Assembly: GCF_014650695.1 (NCBI RefSeq)
Contig: NZ_BMVL01000001.1
Coordinates: forward strand, 207,563-271,562
From: Streptomyces avidinii
Lineage (GTDB): Bacteria; Actinomycetota; Actinomycetes; Streptomycetales; Streptomycetaceae
Length of the DNA stretch: 64,000 nucleotides
Direction of reading: 5' to 3'
Shown here: positions 1 through 6,365 of the stretch, piece after piece
Layout of the letters: every line of letters starts with the position of its first letter
How positions within the stretch are numbered: position 1 is the first letter of the stretch
The notes under the pieces: model-generated
What the model was told of the DNA's origin: nothing
The model's database searches: none
The model's input: only the letters and a program-made list of their open reading frames with translations
Position numbers and translations under genes: made by a program

Positions 1-1
1 C

Positions 2-1408
2 AACACCACCGGCTCCGTCCTCGGGACGGTCTCCTACCTGGCCCCCGAGCAGATCGAGAACGGCGTCGCAGACACCCGCGTGGACGTCTACGCCTGCGGT
101 GTCGTCCTCTACGAGATGCTCACCGGCTCCAAGCCGCACCTCGGCGGCACCCCCGCGCAGGTCCTCTACCAGCACCTGCACGAGGACGTCCCGCCGCCGT
201 CCGCCGCGGTCCCCGGGCTGCCCGCCGGGCTCGACGAGCTCGTCGCACACGCCACCGCCCGCAACCCCGAGCTGCGCCCCTACGACGCGGCCTCGCTGTT
301 CGGCCTCGCCCGCGAGGCCCGCGCGCTGCTCAGCGATGCCGAGCTGGACGCCGTACCGCCACTGGCGCGCGCCGAGGAGCGCTCGTCGGCCGAGGACCGT
401 ACGGGAGTCATCCCGCGTCCGGTGGCCGTGCAGCAGCCGGTGCAGCACACCTCCCGCCTGGAAATGCCCCCGGCCCCGCCCGCTCCGCCCGCGCACCGGC
501 CGGCCGGCGCCGCGCGGCGGCCCAGCCGCGGGGTGCTGCTCCTCGTCGCCGGTGTGCTGCTGGCGCTCGGGCTCGGTGTCGGCGTCTGGTACATCAACTC
601 CGGGCAGTTCACCAAGGTCCCCAACCTGCTCGGCAAGACCGAGGCGCAGGCCCGCTCCCAGCTGTCCGCGGCCGGGCTCGGGGTGAAGGGCGTGGACCGG
701 AAGTTCAGCGACGCCTTCGACCGCGGGACGGTGATGAACACCGACCCGCCGGGCGGCCGGCGTATCCGCGGCAACGGCGCGGTGACGATCACCATCTCCC
801 GCGGTCCCGAGGTCGTGGCCGTGCCCAACCTGAAGGGCCGGCCGCTGGAGGAGGCCAAGGCGGAACTGACCCGGTCCGGGCTGGCTCCCGGCATCGTCAC
901 GCAGGCCTTCAGCCAGGACGTCGCCCAGGGCTCGGTGATCAGCACCAATCCGCCGGGCGGCGAGAAGCGCGCGCCGGACACGGCCGTCGCGCTGGTCGTC
1001 AGCAAGGGCCGCCCGGTGCCGGTCCCGAGCGTGACGGGGATCCCGGTCGACCAGGCGAAGGCGTCTCTGGAGGCGCTGGGCCTCAAGGTCGCGACCGCCC
1101 CCGAGGAGGTCAACGCTCCGTCCGCGGCCGGTACGGTCGCCAATCAGTCGATCGGGGCGGGCACCCAGGCAGCTGCCGGGGACACGGTCACGCTGACGGT
1201 GTCGAAGGGCCCGCGGCAGTTGCCGGTCCCGGGCGTGACCGGCCAGGAGGTGGACGCGGCCCGCAAGGCGCTGGAGGCCGCCGGCTTCAAGGTGAAGGTG
1301 GACCGGCCGCTGATCTCCTTCAGCAACACGGTGGACACCCAGTCGGTGCCGGCCGGCCAGAGCGCCCCCGAGGGCACCACCATCACCATCAGGACCAAGG
1401 GGCTGTAA
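2..1408 (+). CDS. Ser/Thr protein kinase with four PASTA domains (5' truncated by window edge)
   Basis: This is the C-terminal 468 residues of a membrane eukaryotic-type kinase of the PknB/StkP type; the N-lobe and catalytic loop lie outside the window. The visible part opens with the activation-segment end (GTVSYLAPEQ, with the APE motif) and continues through the kinase C-lobe (DVYACGVVLYEMLTG). A Pro-rich linker follows, then one membrane span near residues 175-196 of the visible part, then four extracellular PASTA repeats of about 66 residues, each opening with VPN/VPS/VPG. PASTA kinases sense peptidoglycan fragments and control cell-wall growth. Its position resembles PkaF (SCO2110) of S. 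coelicolor, from memory. The stop lies 6 bp before the next gene, so the two are probably co-transcribed. Confidence 0.95.
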   Translation, partial: NTTGSVLGTVSYLAPEQIENGVADTRVDVYACGVVLYEMLTGSKPHLGGTPAQVLYQHLHEDVPPPSAAVPGLPAGLDELVAHATARNPELRPYDAASLFGLAREARALLSDAELDAVPPLARAEERSSAEDRTGVIPRPVAVQQPVQHTSRLEMPPAPPAPPAHRPAGAARRPSRGVLLLVAGVLLALGLGVGVWYINSGQFTKVPNLLGKTEAQARSQLSAAGLGVKGVDRKFSDAFDRGTVMNTDPPGGRRIRGNGAVTITISRGPEVVAVPNLKGRPLEEAKAELTRSGLAPGIVTQAFSQDVAQGSVISTNPPGGEKRAPDTAVALVVSKGRPVPVPSVTGIPVDQAKASLEALGLKVATAPEEVNAPSAAGTVANQSIGAGTQAAAGDTVTLTVSKGPRQLPVPGVTGQEVDAARKALEAAGFKVKVDRPLISFSNTVDTQSVPAGQSAPEGTTITIRTKGL

Positions 1409-1414
1409 GCCGTA

Positions 1415-2275
1415 GTGAAGCGCAATCCAGTGGGCGGGCACGTCCCCGTAGCCGGCGGGCTCGCCTCCGTGGGCCTGACCTACGCCCGGGAGATGGCCGC
1501 GGAGGCCGTCCAGGTCTTCGTCGCCAATCCGCGCGGCTGGGCCACCCCCGTCGGCAGTCCGGCGCAGGACGAGCGGTTCCGGGCGGAGTGCGCGGCCGGG
1601 GCGATCCCGGCGTACGTGCACGCCCCGTACCTGATCAACTTCGGCTCGCACACCGAGGCGACGGTGGAGAAGTCGGTGGAGTCCCTGCGCCACTCGCTGC
1701 GCCGCGGCCGGGAGATCGGTGCGCTCGGCGTGGTCGTGCACACCGGGTCGGCGACCGGGGGCCGCCCGCGGGAGGTGGCGTACGCGCAGATCAGGGAGCG
1801 CATGCTGCCGCTGCTGGACGAGCTGACGCACGACGACGACCCGTTCCTGCTGCTGGAGTCGACGGCCGGGCAGGGCTCCTCGCTGTGCTCGCTCGCCGAG
1901 GACTTCGGCCCGTACTTCGACGCGCTGGACCACCACCCGAAGCTCGGCATCTGCCTGGACACCTGCCACATCTTCGCGGCCGGTCACGACCTGGCGGAGC
2001 CGGGCGGGACGAAGCTGATGCTGGACCTGCTGGTGGACACGGTCGGCGAGGGGCGGCTGAAGCTGGTCCACGCGAACGACTCCAAGGAGGGCGTCGGAGC
2101 GCACAAGGACCGGCACGCGAACATCGGCCAGGGGCACATCGGCCGGGACGCCTTCGCGGAGCTGATCACGCACCCCGCGATGGACGGCGTACCGCTGATC
2201 ATCGAGACGCCCGGGGGCAAGGAAGGGCATGCGGCGGATGTGGCGCTGCTGAAGGAGCTGCGCGGCGCGCAGTGA
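1415..2275 (+). CDS. nfo: Endonuclease IV (AP endonuclease family 2)
   Basis: A 286-residue TIM-barrel protein of the Nfo/xylose-isomerase-like family. It would cleave 5' of abasic sites in base excision repair, using a cluster of metal ions. Metal-ligand segments of the family are visible in order: HAPYLINFGSH, VVHTGSATGG, LLLESTAGQG, LDTCHIFAAGHD, VHANDSKEGVGAHKDRH and IIETPGG. Length matches the family (about 280). The start is the GTG just after the kinase stop; no strong ribosome binding site is seen, so translation may be coupled to the kinase gene. A sugar-phosphate isomerase role is the main alternative, but the HANDSK and DTCH motifs favour endonuclease IV. Confidence 0.88.
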   Translation: MKRNPVGGHVPVAGGLASVGLTYAREMAAEAVQVFVANPRGWATPVGSPAQDERFRAECAAGAIPAYVHAPYLINFGSHTEATVEKSVESLRHSLRRGREIGALGVVVHTGSATGGRPREVAYAQIRERMLPLLDELTHDDDPFLLLESTAGQGSSLCSLAEDFGPYFDALDHHPKLGICLDTCHIFAAGHDLAEPGGTKLMLDLLVDTVGEGRLKLVHANDSKEGVGAHKDRHANIGQGHIGRDAFAELITHPAMDGVPLIIETPGGKEGHAADVALLKELRGAQ

Positions 2276-2295
2276 TCCCACTGATTCCTTGAGGA

Positions 2296-2312
2296 ATACC
2301 CCAGGGGGGTAT
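2296..2312. promoter_or_regulatory. CsoR/RcnR-type operator (ATACCCC-AG-GGGGGTAT)
   Basis: A 17-bp palindrome with C-tract and G-tract arms flanked by AT and TA ends sits 55 bp before the start of the His-rich DUF4396 membrane protein. Operators of the CsoR/RcnR repressor family, which sense Cu(I), Ni/Co or persulfides, have this form in actinobacteria. The assignment is by shape only. No csoR gene is in the window, so the regulator would act from elsewhere. Confidence 0.6.
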
Positions 2313-2366
2313 ACGGTTCGGTCATATCGACGGACCGCTACCCGGCGTTCCCACGAGGGGGTTGTC

Positions 2367-2894
2367 ATGGAGCAGCACCACGAGCACGAGCACCACGAGC
2401 AGGGACACCAGCAGGAACACCAGCACCACGGGCACGCACACGCCGCCGCCGGTGGCCCGGTCAGCTGGGGCACGGCCGCCCGGGCCACCCTGCACTGCCT
2501 CACCGGATGCGCCATCGGCGAGGTACTCGGCATGATCATCGGTACCGCGCTGGGCTGGGGAAACGTCCAGACGATGATCCTGGCGATCATCCTGGCGTTC
2601 TTCTTCGGCTACGCGCTCACCCTGCGCGGAGTCCTCGCCGCAGGCGTCGACCTGCGGACGGCCGTCCGGGTGGCGCTGGCCGCGGACACCCTTTCGATCG
2701 CCGTCATGGAGCTGATCGACAACGGGGTGATCGCCCTGTGGCCCGGCGCCATGGACGCGCACCTGTCGGATCCACTGTTCTGGATCGTCCTGGCGATCGC
2801 GCTGGCCGCCGCCTTCGTGATCACCACCCCGGTCAACAAGTGGATGATCGGCCGCGGCAAGGGTCACGCGGTCGTGCACCAGTACCACCACTGA
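2367..2894 (+). CDS. His-rich DUF4396-type integral membrane protein
   Basis: A 175-residue membrane protein. Residues 1-30 are very rich in His, Glu and Gln (EQHHEHEHHEQGH and onward), and the C-terminus ends HQYHH. The middle holds about four hydrophobic spans (ATLHCLTGCAIGEVLGMIIG; TMILAIILAFFFGYAL; a third with VALAADTLSIAVMELIDNG; and FWIVLAIALAAAFVITT). This matches DUF4396, a family without settled function. The His-rich tail and the CsoR-like palindrome upstream together suggest metal binding or export; that role is inferred. The ATG at 2367 is chosen because it opens the His tail and follows a GAGGGGG stretch; an in-frame ATG at 2289 would place the operator inside the gene. Confidence 0.8.
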   Translation: MEQHHEHEHHEQGHQQEHQHHGHAHAAAGGPVSWGTAARATLHCLTGCAIGEVLGMIIGTALGWGNVQTMILAIILAFFFGYALTLRGVLAAGVDLRTAVRVALAADTLSIAVMELIDNGVIALWPGAMDAHLSDPLFWIVLAIALAAAFVITTPVNKWMIGRGKGHAVVHQYHH

Positions 2895-2940
2895 CCACGG
2901 GGCCGAGGGGTCGAGAGGCTGGGGGGCCGAGGGTCGCCCC

Positions 2941-3573
2941 TTACAGTTCGGGGCCCTCCCCGGGCTCCTCCTGGTACGAGTAGCGCTGCTCGCGCCACGG
3001 GTCGCCGATGTTGTGGTAGCCGCGCTCCTCCCAGAAGCCGCGACGGTCGGCGGTCATGTACTCGATGCCGCGGACCCACTTGGGGCCCTTCCAGGCGTAC
3101 AGGTGCGGAACCACCAGCCGAACCGGGAAACCGTGCTCGGCGGTGAGCAGTTCACCGCCCTCGTGGGTGGCGAAGACGGTCCGGTCGGAAGCGAAGTCGG
3201 CCAGCCGCAGGTTGGAGCTGAAGCCGTACTCGGCCCACACCATCACGTGCGTGACCTGCGGCGCGGGCGGCGCCAGCGCGAGCACCTCGCGGGCGAGCAC
3301 ACCACCCCATTCGGCGCCCTGCATGCTGAACTTCGTGACGCAGTGCAGATCGGCCACGACCGAGTCGAACGGCAGGGCCGTGAACTCCTCGTGATTCCAG
3401 CAGCGCTTGTCCCCGTCGGCCGTCGCACCGAAGACGCGGAACTCCCAGCGGTCCGGCTTGAACTTGGGTACGGGCCCGTAATGGGTGACCGGCCAGCCCC
3501 GCTGCAACCGCTGCCCCGGTGGAAGCTCCAGCTGCTCTGCTCCCGGAGATTCCCGGCTTTCCGGCTGACGCAT
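2941..3573 (-). CDS. Sulfite-oxidase-family molybdopterin oxidoreductase
   Basis: A 210-residue protein of the oxidoreductase molybdopterin-binding domain family (YedY/sulfite oxidase fold). The conserved cysteine that would ligate molybdenum is in LHCVTKFSM; other family segments are WEFRVFG, FPVRLVVPHLYAWKGPKWVRGIEY and the C-terminal WEERGYHN. It has no Tat signal or membrane span, so it looks cytoplasmic, unlike periplasmic YedY. Its substrate is unknown. It is transcribed divergently from bacterioferritin with a 173-bp gap. It lacks the dimerisation domain of true sulfite oxidases. Confidence 0.85.
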   Translation of the reverse strand: MRQPESRESPGAEQLELPPGQRLQRGWPVTHYGPVPKFKPDRWEFRVFGATADGDKRCWNHEEFTALPFDSVVADLHCVTKFSMQGAEWGGVLAREVLALAPPAPQVTHVMVWAEYGFSSNLRLADFASDRTVFATHEGGELLTAEHGFPVRLVVPHLYAWKGPKWVRGIEYMTADRRGFWEERGYHNIGDPWREQRYSYQEEPGEGPEL

Positions 3574-3746
3574 GACTCCATGGTGACAGACTGCGCAGGG
3601 TGGTCATGACCAGGTCTGGGCCGATTCGGGCAAGTCACTGCAACTCCCACTAAGGAGGCACTTACTGGACGGCCCCCAGCGGCGGTGCAAGGATGCGCGC
3701 AACTGCCCCGTCACATAGCTGACATTGCCTGGAAGGAGCCTCTGCG

Positions 3747-4223
3747 ATGCAGGGCGACCCCGAGGTCCTTGAGTTTCTGAACGAGCAGCTGACCGGCGAG
3801 CTGACGGCCATCAACCAGTACTGGCTGCACTACCGCATCCAGGACAACAAGGGCTGGACCAAGCTCGCCAAGTACACGCGTGAAGAGTCCATCGACGAGA
3901 TGAAGCACGCGGACAAGATCACCGAGCGCATCCTGATGCTCGATGGCCTGCCGAACTACCAGCGCCTCTTCCACGTGCGCGTCGGGCAGACGCTCACGGA
4001 GATGTTCCAGGCGGACCGCCAGGTCGAGGTCGAGGCCATCGACCGCCTCAAGCGGGGCATCGAGGTCATGCGCGGCAAGGGTGACATCACCTCGGCACGG
4101 CTCTTCGAGGAGATCCTGGAGGACGAGGAGCACCACATCGACTACCTCGACACCCAGCTGGAGCTCATCGAGTCCCTCGGCGAGCCGCTGTACATCGCCC
4201 AGCTGATCGAGCAGCCGAGCTAA
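3747..4223 (+). CDS. bfr: Bacterioferritin
   Basis: A 158-residue four-helix ferritin of the haem-containing bacterioferritin class. It stores iron as a ferric mineral inside a 24-subunit shell and oxidises Fe(II) at a dinuclear centre. Visible ferroxidase ligands are the Glu of LTGELTAINQY, the EESIDEMKHAD segment (Glu and His) with the haem-ligand Met in the same helix, and EEILEDEEHHIDYL. Start is supported by AAGGAG 8 bases before ATG. It converges on the bacterioferritin-associated ferredoxin gene with only 6 bp between stops, a usual pairing of store and release factors. No clear iron box was seen before it. Confidence 0.97.
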   Translation: MQGDPEVLEFLNEQLTGELTAINQYWLHYRIQDNKGWTKLAKYTREESIDEMKHADKITERILMLDGLPNYQRLFHVRVGQTLTEMFQADRQVEVEAIDRLKRGIEVMRGKGDITSARLFEEILEDEEHHIDYLDTQLELIESLGEPLYIAQLIEQPS

Positions 4224-4229
4224 CCGGCT

Positions 4230-4496
4230 CTAGGCCGCTTCCGCCAGCTCCGCCGACCGGACCGAACCCGGCTCCGCGGCGAGCACGGCCGCCGCCTCGC
4301 CCTTCTCCAGCAGCTCCCTGCGCGGGCACGCCCCGCGACCGAGGATGCCCTGGATGGTGCGCACGCAGGAACCGCAGTCGGTGCCGGCCTTGGTGGCCGA
4401 GGCGATCTGGCGCGGGGTGCAGGCCCCGGCAGCCGCGTGCTCCTTGACCTGCTTGTCGGTGATCCCGAAGCAAGAGCAGACGTACACGCGGTTCAC
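4230..4496 (-). CDS. bfd: Bacterioferritin-associated [2Fe-2S] ferredoxin
   Basis: An 88-residue BFD-like protein. The four cluster cysteines lie in VCSCFGI and GTDCGSCV, the CxC...CxxC pattern of the family. Bfd docks on bacterioferritin and donates electrons through the haem so that stored iron is released. Residues after 58 form an Ala/Glu-rich extension not needed by the fold. An iron box lies about 55 bp upstream, consistent with expression under iron limitation, when iron must leave the store. It converges with bfr. Confidence 0.95.
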   Translation of the reverse strand: MNRVYVCSCFGITDKQVKEHAAAGACTPRQIASATKAGTDCGSCVRTIQGILGRGACPRRELLEKGEAAAVLAAEPGSVRSAELAEAA

Positions 4497-4548
4497 CTCC
4501 CAGGGCGGAATGGTCCAGCGGTTCAGCGGTTCGGCGAGCCATCCCCGA

Positions 4549-4567
4549 TTCGGTGAGGCTTACCTAA
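4549..4567. promoter_or_regulatory. DmdR/IdeR-type iron box upstream of bfd
   Basis: Read toward bfd the 19-bp site is TTAGGTAAGCCTCACCGAA. It differs at three positions from the actinobacterial iron box TTAGGTTAGGCTCACCTAA, as I remember it. A weaker half-like sequence (TTAGGCCACCCTAAC on the same strand) lies just upstream near 4579-4593. An Fe(II)-DtxR-family repressor bound here would silence bfd when iron is plentiful. Confidence 0.7.
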
Positions 4568-4601
4568 CCGTACCCAAAGTTAGGGTGGCCTAAAAGCCCC
4601 C

Positions 4602-4652
4602 CGTACGACAGTGGGGCACGGATCACATCGATCCGTGCCCCACTGTCGTACG
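4602..4652 (-). terminator. Terminator of the DAHP synthase gene
   Basis: A perfect 23-bp inverted repeat (arms 4602-4624 and 4630-4652) with a 5-base loop lies 17 bp after the DAHP synthase stop and before the bfd promoter region. There is no U-tract, as is usual for streptomycete terminators. Confidence 0.85.
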
Positions 4653-4669
4653 AAGGTACTGACTGATCC

Positions 4670-6025
4670 CTACTGGTCCCGGTACATCTCGGCGACCAGG
4701 AACGCCAGGTCCAGGGACTGGCTGCGGTTGAGCCGCGGGTCGCACGCCGTCTCGTAGCGCTGGTGCAGGTCGTCGACGAAGATCTCGTCACCGCCGCCCA
4801 CGCACTCGGTGACGTCGTCACCGGTGAGCTCGACGTGGATGCCGCCCGGGTGGGTGCCGAGGGCCTTGTGGACCTCGAAGAAGCCCTTGACCTCGTCGAG
4901 CACGTCGTCGAAACGGCGCGTCTTGTGGCCCGAGGCCGCCTCGAAGGTGTTGCCGTGCATCGGGTCGGTGACCCAGCCCACGGTCGCACCGGAGGCGGTG
5001 ACCTTCTCGACCAGCTCGGGAAGCTTGTCGCGGACCTTGTCGGCACCCATGCGGACGACGAAGGTCAGCCGGCCCGGCTCGCGCTCGGGGTCCAGCCGGT
5101 CGATGTACGTCAGCGCCTCGTCCACCGTGGTGGTGGGGCCGAGCTTGATGCCGATCGGGTTGGCGATCTGCGAGCAGAACTCGATGTGCGCGTGGTCCAG
5201 CTGGCGGGTGCGCTCACCGATCCAGACCATGTGGCCGGAGGTGTCGTACAGCTTGCCGGTACGCGAGTCGGTGCGGGTCAGCGCACCCTCGTAGTCGAGC
5301 AGCAGCGCCTCGTGGGAGGCGTAGAACTCGACGGCCTTGAACTCGGCCGGGTCGGTGCCGCACGCCTTCATGAAGTTCAGCGCGTTGTCGATCTCGCGCG
5401 CCAGCTGCTCGTACCGCTGACCGGACGGGCTGGACTTCACGAAGTCCTGGTTCCAGGCGTGCACCTGGCGCAGGTCGGCGTAGCCACCGGTGGTGAAGGC
5501 GCGCACCAGGTTGAGCGTCGAGGCGGACGCGTTGTACATGCGCTTCAGCCGCTCGGGGTCCGGGATCCGGGCCTCTTCGGTGAAGGCGAAGCCGTTGACG
5601 GAGTCGCCGCGGTACGTCGGCAGGGTGACGCCGTCGCGGGTCTCGGTGTCCTTGGAGCGCGGCTTGGAGTACTGGCCCGCGATGCGGCCGACCTTGACGA
5701 CCGGCACGGAGGCGGCGTAGGTCAGGACGGCGCTCATCTGGAGCAGCGTCTTCAGCTTGGCTCGGATGTGGTCGGCGGAGACACCGTCGAAGGCCTCGGC
5801 ACAGTCGCCGCCCTGGAGCAGGAACGCCTCGCCCTTGGCGACGGCTCCCAGACGGGCACGCAGCTGGTCGCATTCACCCGCGAAAACGAGGGGAGGATAC
5901 GACTCGAGGTCCGCGACGACAGCGCGCAGAGCCTCGGCATCGGGGTACGAAGGCTGCTGCGCCGCGGGAAGGTCTCGCCAGGTCGCCTTGGCGGCGGGGG
6001 CTTGGGTTTCAGCGTTCACGGTCAC
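4670..6025 (-). CDS. aroH: Class II (plant-type) 3-deoxy-7-phosphoheptulonate synthase
   Basis: A 451-residue enzyme condensing phosphoenolpyruvate and erythrose 4-phosphate, the first step of the shikimate pathway. Class II signatures include FAGECDQLRARLG, LLQGGDCAEAF, KVGRIAGQYSKPRS, YRGDSVNGF, YNASASTLNLVRAF, WIGERTRQLDHAHIEF, NPIGIKLGPTTT, DPMHGNT and DDVTECVGGGDEIF. The start at the GTG giving MTVNAETQ is preferred: a TAGTGT -10-like hexamer sits 7 bases upstream, which suits a leaderless mRNA. GTG codons at 6034 and 6019 are alternatives. It is divergent from the attenuated trpEG gene, so two aromatic-pathway genes share a control region. A strong terminator follows. Confidence 0.96.
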   Translation of the reverse strand: MTVNAETQAPAAKATWRDLPAAQQPSYPDAEALRAVVADLESYPPLVFAGECDQLRARLGAVAKGEAFLLQGGDCAEAFDGVSADHIRAKLKTLLQMSAVLTYAASVPVVKVGRIAGQYSKPRSKDTETRDGVTLPTYRGDSVNGFAFTEEARIPDPERLKRMYNASASTLNLVRAFTTGGYADLRQVHAWNQDFVKSSPSGQRYEQLAREIDNALNFMKACGTDPAEFKAVEFYASHEALLLDYEGALTRTDSRTGKLYDTSGHMVWIGERTRQLDHAHIEFCSQIANPIGIKLGPTTTVDEALTYIDRLDPEREPGRLTFVVRMGADKVRDKLPELVEKVTASGATVGWVTDPMHGNTFEAASGHKTRRFDDVLDEVKGFFEVHKALGTHPGGIHVELTGDDVTECVGGGDEIFVDDLHQRYETACDPRLNRSQSLDLAFLVAEMYRDQ

Positions 6026-6177
6026 CTCGTACACACTACGGCGTCACAGGCCGCGTTCGGCCCCCCGCCCACAACGTGAGACGAACCGGCTCAAAGGTCC
6101 CGGGCGCCCAGCGGAACGGAATCCATGGTTCAGCCCACGCCATGAGACAGATCCTGCGCCGCGGGGACGGTCTGGGC

Positions 6178-6183
6178 TAGGGT
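6178..6183 (+). promoter_or_regulatory. -10 element of the trp leader transcript
   Basis: TAGGGT lies 7 bases before the leader-peptide ATG with no Shine-Dalgarno between them, so transcription probably starts at or next to the ATG. No convincing -35 hexamer was seen. Confidence 0.45.
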
Positions 6184-6190
6184 GCCCACC

Positions 6191-6259
6191 ATGTACGCGC
6201 AATCGCACCAGACCTGGTGGTGGCCCGCTCCCGGCGGTCCACTTCTCGCGCGTACCTGA
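6191..6259 (+). CDS. trpL: trp leader peptide
   Basis: A 22-codon reading frame encodes MYAQSHQTWWWPAPGG followed by PLLART and a stop. Three consecutive Trp codons (TGG x3 at residues 9-11) are the sensor of a ribosome-mediated attenuator. When charged tRNA-Trp is scarce, a ribosome stalls there and prevents formation of the downstream terminator. A leader with three Trp codons before trpEG has been described in S. venezuelae, so the mechanism has precedent. The ATG is probably translated from a leaderless transcript. Confidence 0.9.
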   Translation: MYAQSHQTWWWPAPGGPLLART

Positions 6260-6274
6260 AGACACGCACGACGC

Positions 6275-6300
6275 GAAGGCCGCCCCGAGGGGCGGCCTTC
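6275..6300 (+). terminator. trp attenuator terminator hairpin
   Basis: A perfect 12-bp stem (6275-6286 with 6289-6300) with a 2-base centre starts 15 bp after the trpL stop and 66 bp before trpEG. It is the expected attenuator, formed when the leader peptide is completed. An anti-terminator would pair the left arm with upstream leader sequence; that alternative fold was not computed. Confidence 0.85.
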
Positions 6301-6365
6301 CGCGTGTGCGACCGTGCGGTCGCATCCCGGGGGCGGCTCCTCCCACCGGAAGGACGCCCCGCCCC

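Noticed and set aside
3574..3746. Iron box upstream of bfr
   Set aside because: Only isolated TTAG-like pieces are present and nothing approaches the 19-bp consensus.
4579..4593. Second iron box near bfd
   Set aside because: Only about 12 of 19 positions agree, so it is mentioned with the main site but not called separately.
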